A stretch of 64,000 nt of DNA. Origin: a bacterium. GTDB lineage: Bacteria; 4484-113; JAGGVC01. The stretch's first letter is position 1. Every line of letters starts with the position of its first letter. The translations under genes and the position numbers were made by a program. Of the stretch, positions 63,093 through 64,000 are shown piece by piece. Below the pieces are notes generated by a model that saw only the letters and a list, made by a program, of their open reading frames with translations, was not told the DNA's origin and did not search any database. Where the stretch lies: contig JABRWB010000005.1 in assembly GCA_039961635.1 (NCBI GenBank), positions 1-64,000 on the forward strand. Reading direction: 5' to 3'.

Positions 63093-64000
63093 ATGGAATC
63101 ACGCGGAACGGAATTGCGCGGCGCGGCCTCTCTCGGCCCTGATTACTGGCGCGCGCTCGACGCCGAGGCGCTGCGCGGGAAATTCAAGCGCAACTTGAAC
63201 GAGGGGCTGTTCTCGCTCATCGCGTTCATGGGACTGGACGAGGCCGAAATCGAGGCCGAAGGCTGGCTCGTGCGCGACGGGAAGGGCCGCGAGTTCATAG
63301 ACTGCCTGGGCGGGTACGGCGTCTTCAACTTCGGCCACCGGCATCCGGAAATAATCGCCGCGGTCGAGGCGCAGCTTCACCGCCAGCCGCTTTCGAGCAA
63401 GCTTCTCATGTCCCCGCCCGCGCTGGAGCTTGCCGCGACGCTTGCCGAAATCACGCCGGGGAAACTGCAGAAGTGCTTCTTCTGCAACAGCGGCACCGAG
63501 GCCGTCGAGGCGTCGCTTAAGCTCGCGCGGCTCACGACGGGGCGGAAGGGGATAATTTACGCTTCCCGCGCATTCCACGGAAAGACGCTCGGCTCGCTTT
63601 CAGCGACCGACCGCGAAAAGCACCGCGCGCCGTTCGATCCGCTTCTCGGAAAATTCACCGTCGTCCCGTTCGGCGAAGCGGACGCGCTCAAATCCGCGGT
63701 GACCGATGAAGTCGCGGCGGTGATACTCGAGCCGGTGCAGGGCGAGGGCGGTATATTCCCCGCGCCGCCGGGCTACCTTGCGGCCGCGCGCGCGGCGTGC
63801 GACCGCGCGGGTGCGCTGCTTATCTTCGACGAGGTGCAGACCGGGATGGGACGCACGGGGACGAACTTCGCCTGCGAGCACGACGGCGTCGCGCCCGACG
63901 TGATGGCGCTCGCCAAGGCGCTGGGCGGCGGCGTGATGCCCATCGGCGCGGTAATCGGCACGCCCGAAGCGTGGGCGGGATTCGAGGCGAATCCGCTTAT
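63093..64000 (+). CDS. Class III aminotransferase, cut by the window end
   Basis: The first 302 codons of a PLP-dependent class III (ornithine/putrescine/GABA-type) aminotransferase. Visible: FIDCLGGYGVFNFGHRHPEI, FFCNSGTEAVEASLKLARL (phosphate), RAFHGKTLGSLSATDR, AVILEPVQGEGGIFPAPPGY, LIFDEVQTGMGRTG and MALAKALGGGVMPIGAV with the PLP Lys. ATG at 63093 follows GGCGGAGGA. Putrescine aminotransferase-like N-terminal extension (GLFSLIAFMGLDEAEIEAEG) is present. Substrate not decidable. Confidence 0.92.
   Translation, partial: MESRGTELRGAASLGPDYWRALDAEALRGKFKRNLNEGLFSLIAFMGLDEAEIEAEGWLVRDGKGREFIDCLGGYGVFNFGHRHPEIIAAVEAQLHRQPLSSKLLMSPPALELAATLAEITPGKLQKCFFCNSGTEAVEASLKLARLTTGRKGIIYASRAFHGKTLGSLSATDREKHRAPFDPLLGKFTVVPFGEADALKSAVTDEVAAVILEPVQGEGGIFPAPPGYLAAARAACDRAGALLIFDEVQTGMGRTGTNFACEHDGVAPDVMALAKALGGGVMPIGAVIGTPEAWAGFEANPL

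Overview
The window looks like a chromosomal piece of an uncultivated, GC-rich diderm bacterium. Evidence is the large lipobox-type lipoproteins, complete housekeeping genes (galactokinase, MiaA, aconitase) and strong Shine-Dalgarno sites. I cannot name a phylum from sequence alone. No rRNA, transposase, integrase or CRISPR array is visible, although a Cas6-like gene lies at the left edge.

Layout. (1) 0-2.3 kb: cas6-like end of a gene, a pyrimidine-dimer glycosylase-like gene and tspO. (2) 2.4-23.9 kb: a co-directional (minus strand) defence island. Its core is a class 1-like DISARM set (drmD SNF2 helicase, drmMI N6-adenine methylase, drmA helicase, drmB DUF1998, drmC PLD nuclease). It is headed by an excisionase-type HTH gene and a C5-cytosine methylase, with a good sigma70 promoter in front. 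It continues without a break into a Vsr endonuclease, a GHKL (MORC/MutL-like) ATPase fused to a PD-(D/E)XK-like end, a Vsr-like C-terminal remnant, a DUF2188 protein, a GmrSD-like DUF262-DUF1524 protein, an HNH-like protein and an ADP-ribosylglycohydrolase. Almost all junctions overlap, so this reads as one long transcript. (3) 24.0-27.0 kb: a four-gene overlapping operon of amidoligase, unknown protein, class II glutamine amidotransferase and gamma-glutamylcyclotransferase. (4) 27.2-33.8 kb: a fragment of a phage tail/baseplate module with premature in-frame stops, ending close to a tRNA-Asn(GTT). A 13-bp copy of the tRNA 3' end lies at 2348-2360, so the whole 2.35-34.05 kb block may be a tRNA-integrated island.

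(5) 34.1-41.9 kb: host genes, including membrane/SPOR-like proteins, DUF169, HicB-like proteins, a frameshifted pseudopilin-like gene, a NYN nuclease, galK and miaA. Two families of palindromic elements lie here, and copies sit in-frame inside the galK and miaA coding sequences, as Rickettsia palindromic elements do. (6) 42.0-49.8 kb: three tandem paralogous lipoproteins, each with a lipobox, a dockerin-like EF-hand pair, PKD domains and a C-terminal propeller-like repeat. A fourth relative lies at 59.9-63.0 kb. (7) 49.9-59.7 kb: a split propeller-like protein, a hicBA toxin-antitoxin pair, acyl-CoA dehydrogenase, aconitase, an HD-GYP-like protein with altered metal ligands, a GNAT acetyltransferase, and an overlapping pair of aldehyde dehydrogenase (Glu to Asn) and alpha/beta hydrolase (Ser to Ala, His to Arg). 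(8) The right edge holds a class III aminotransferase cut by the window end.
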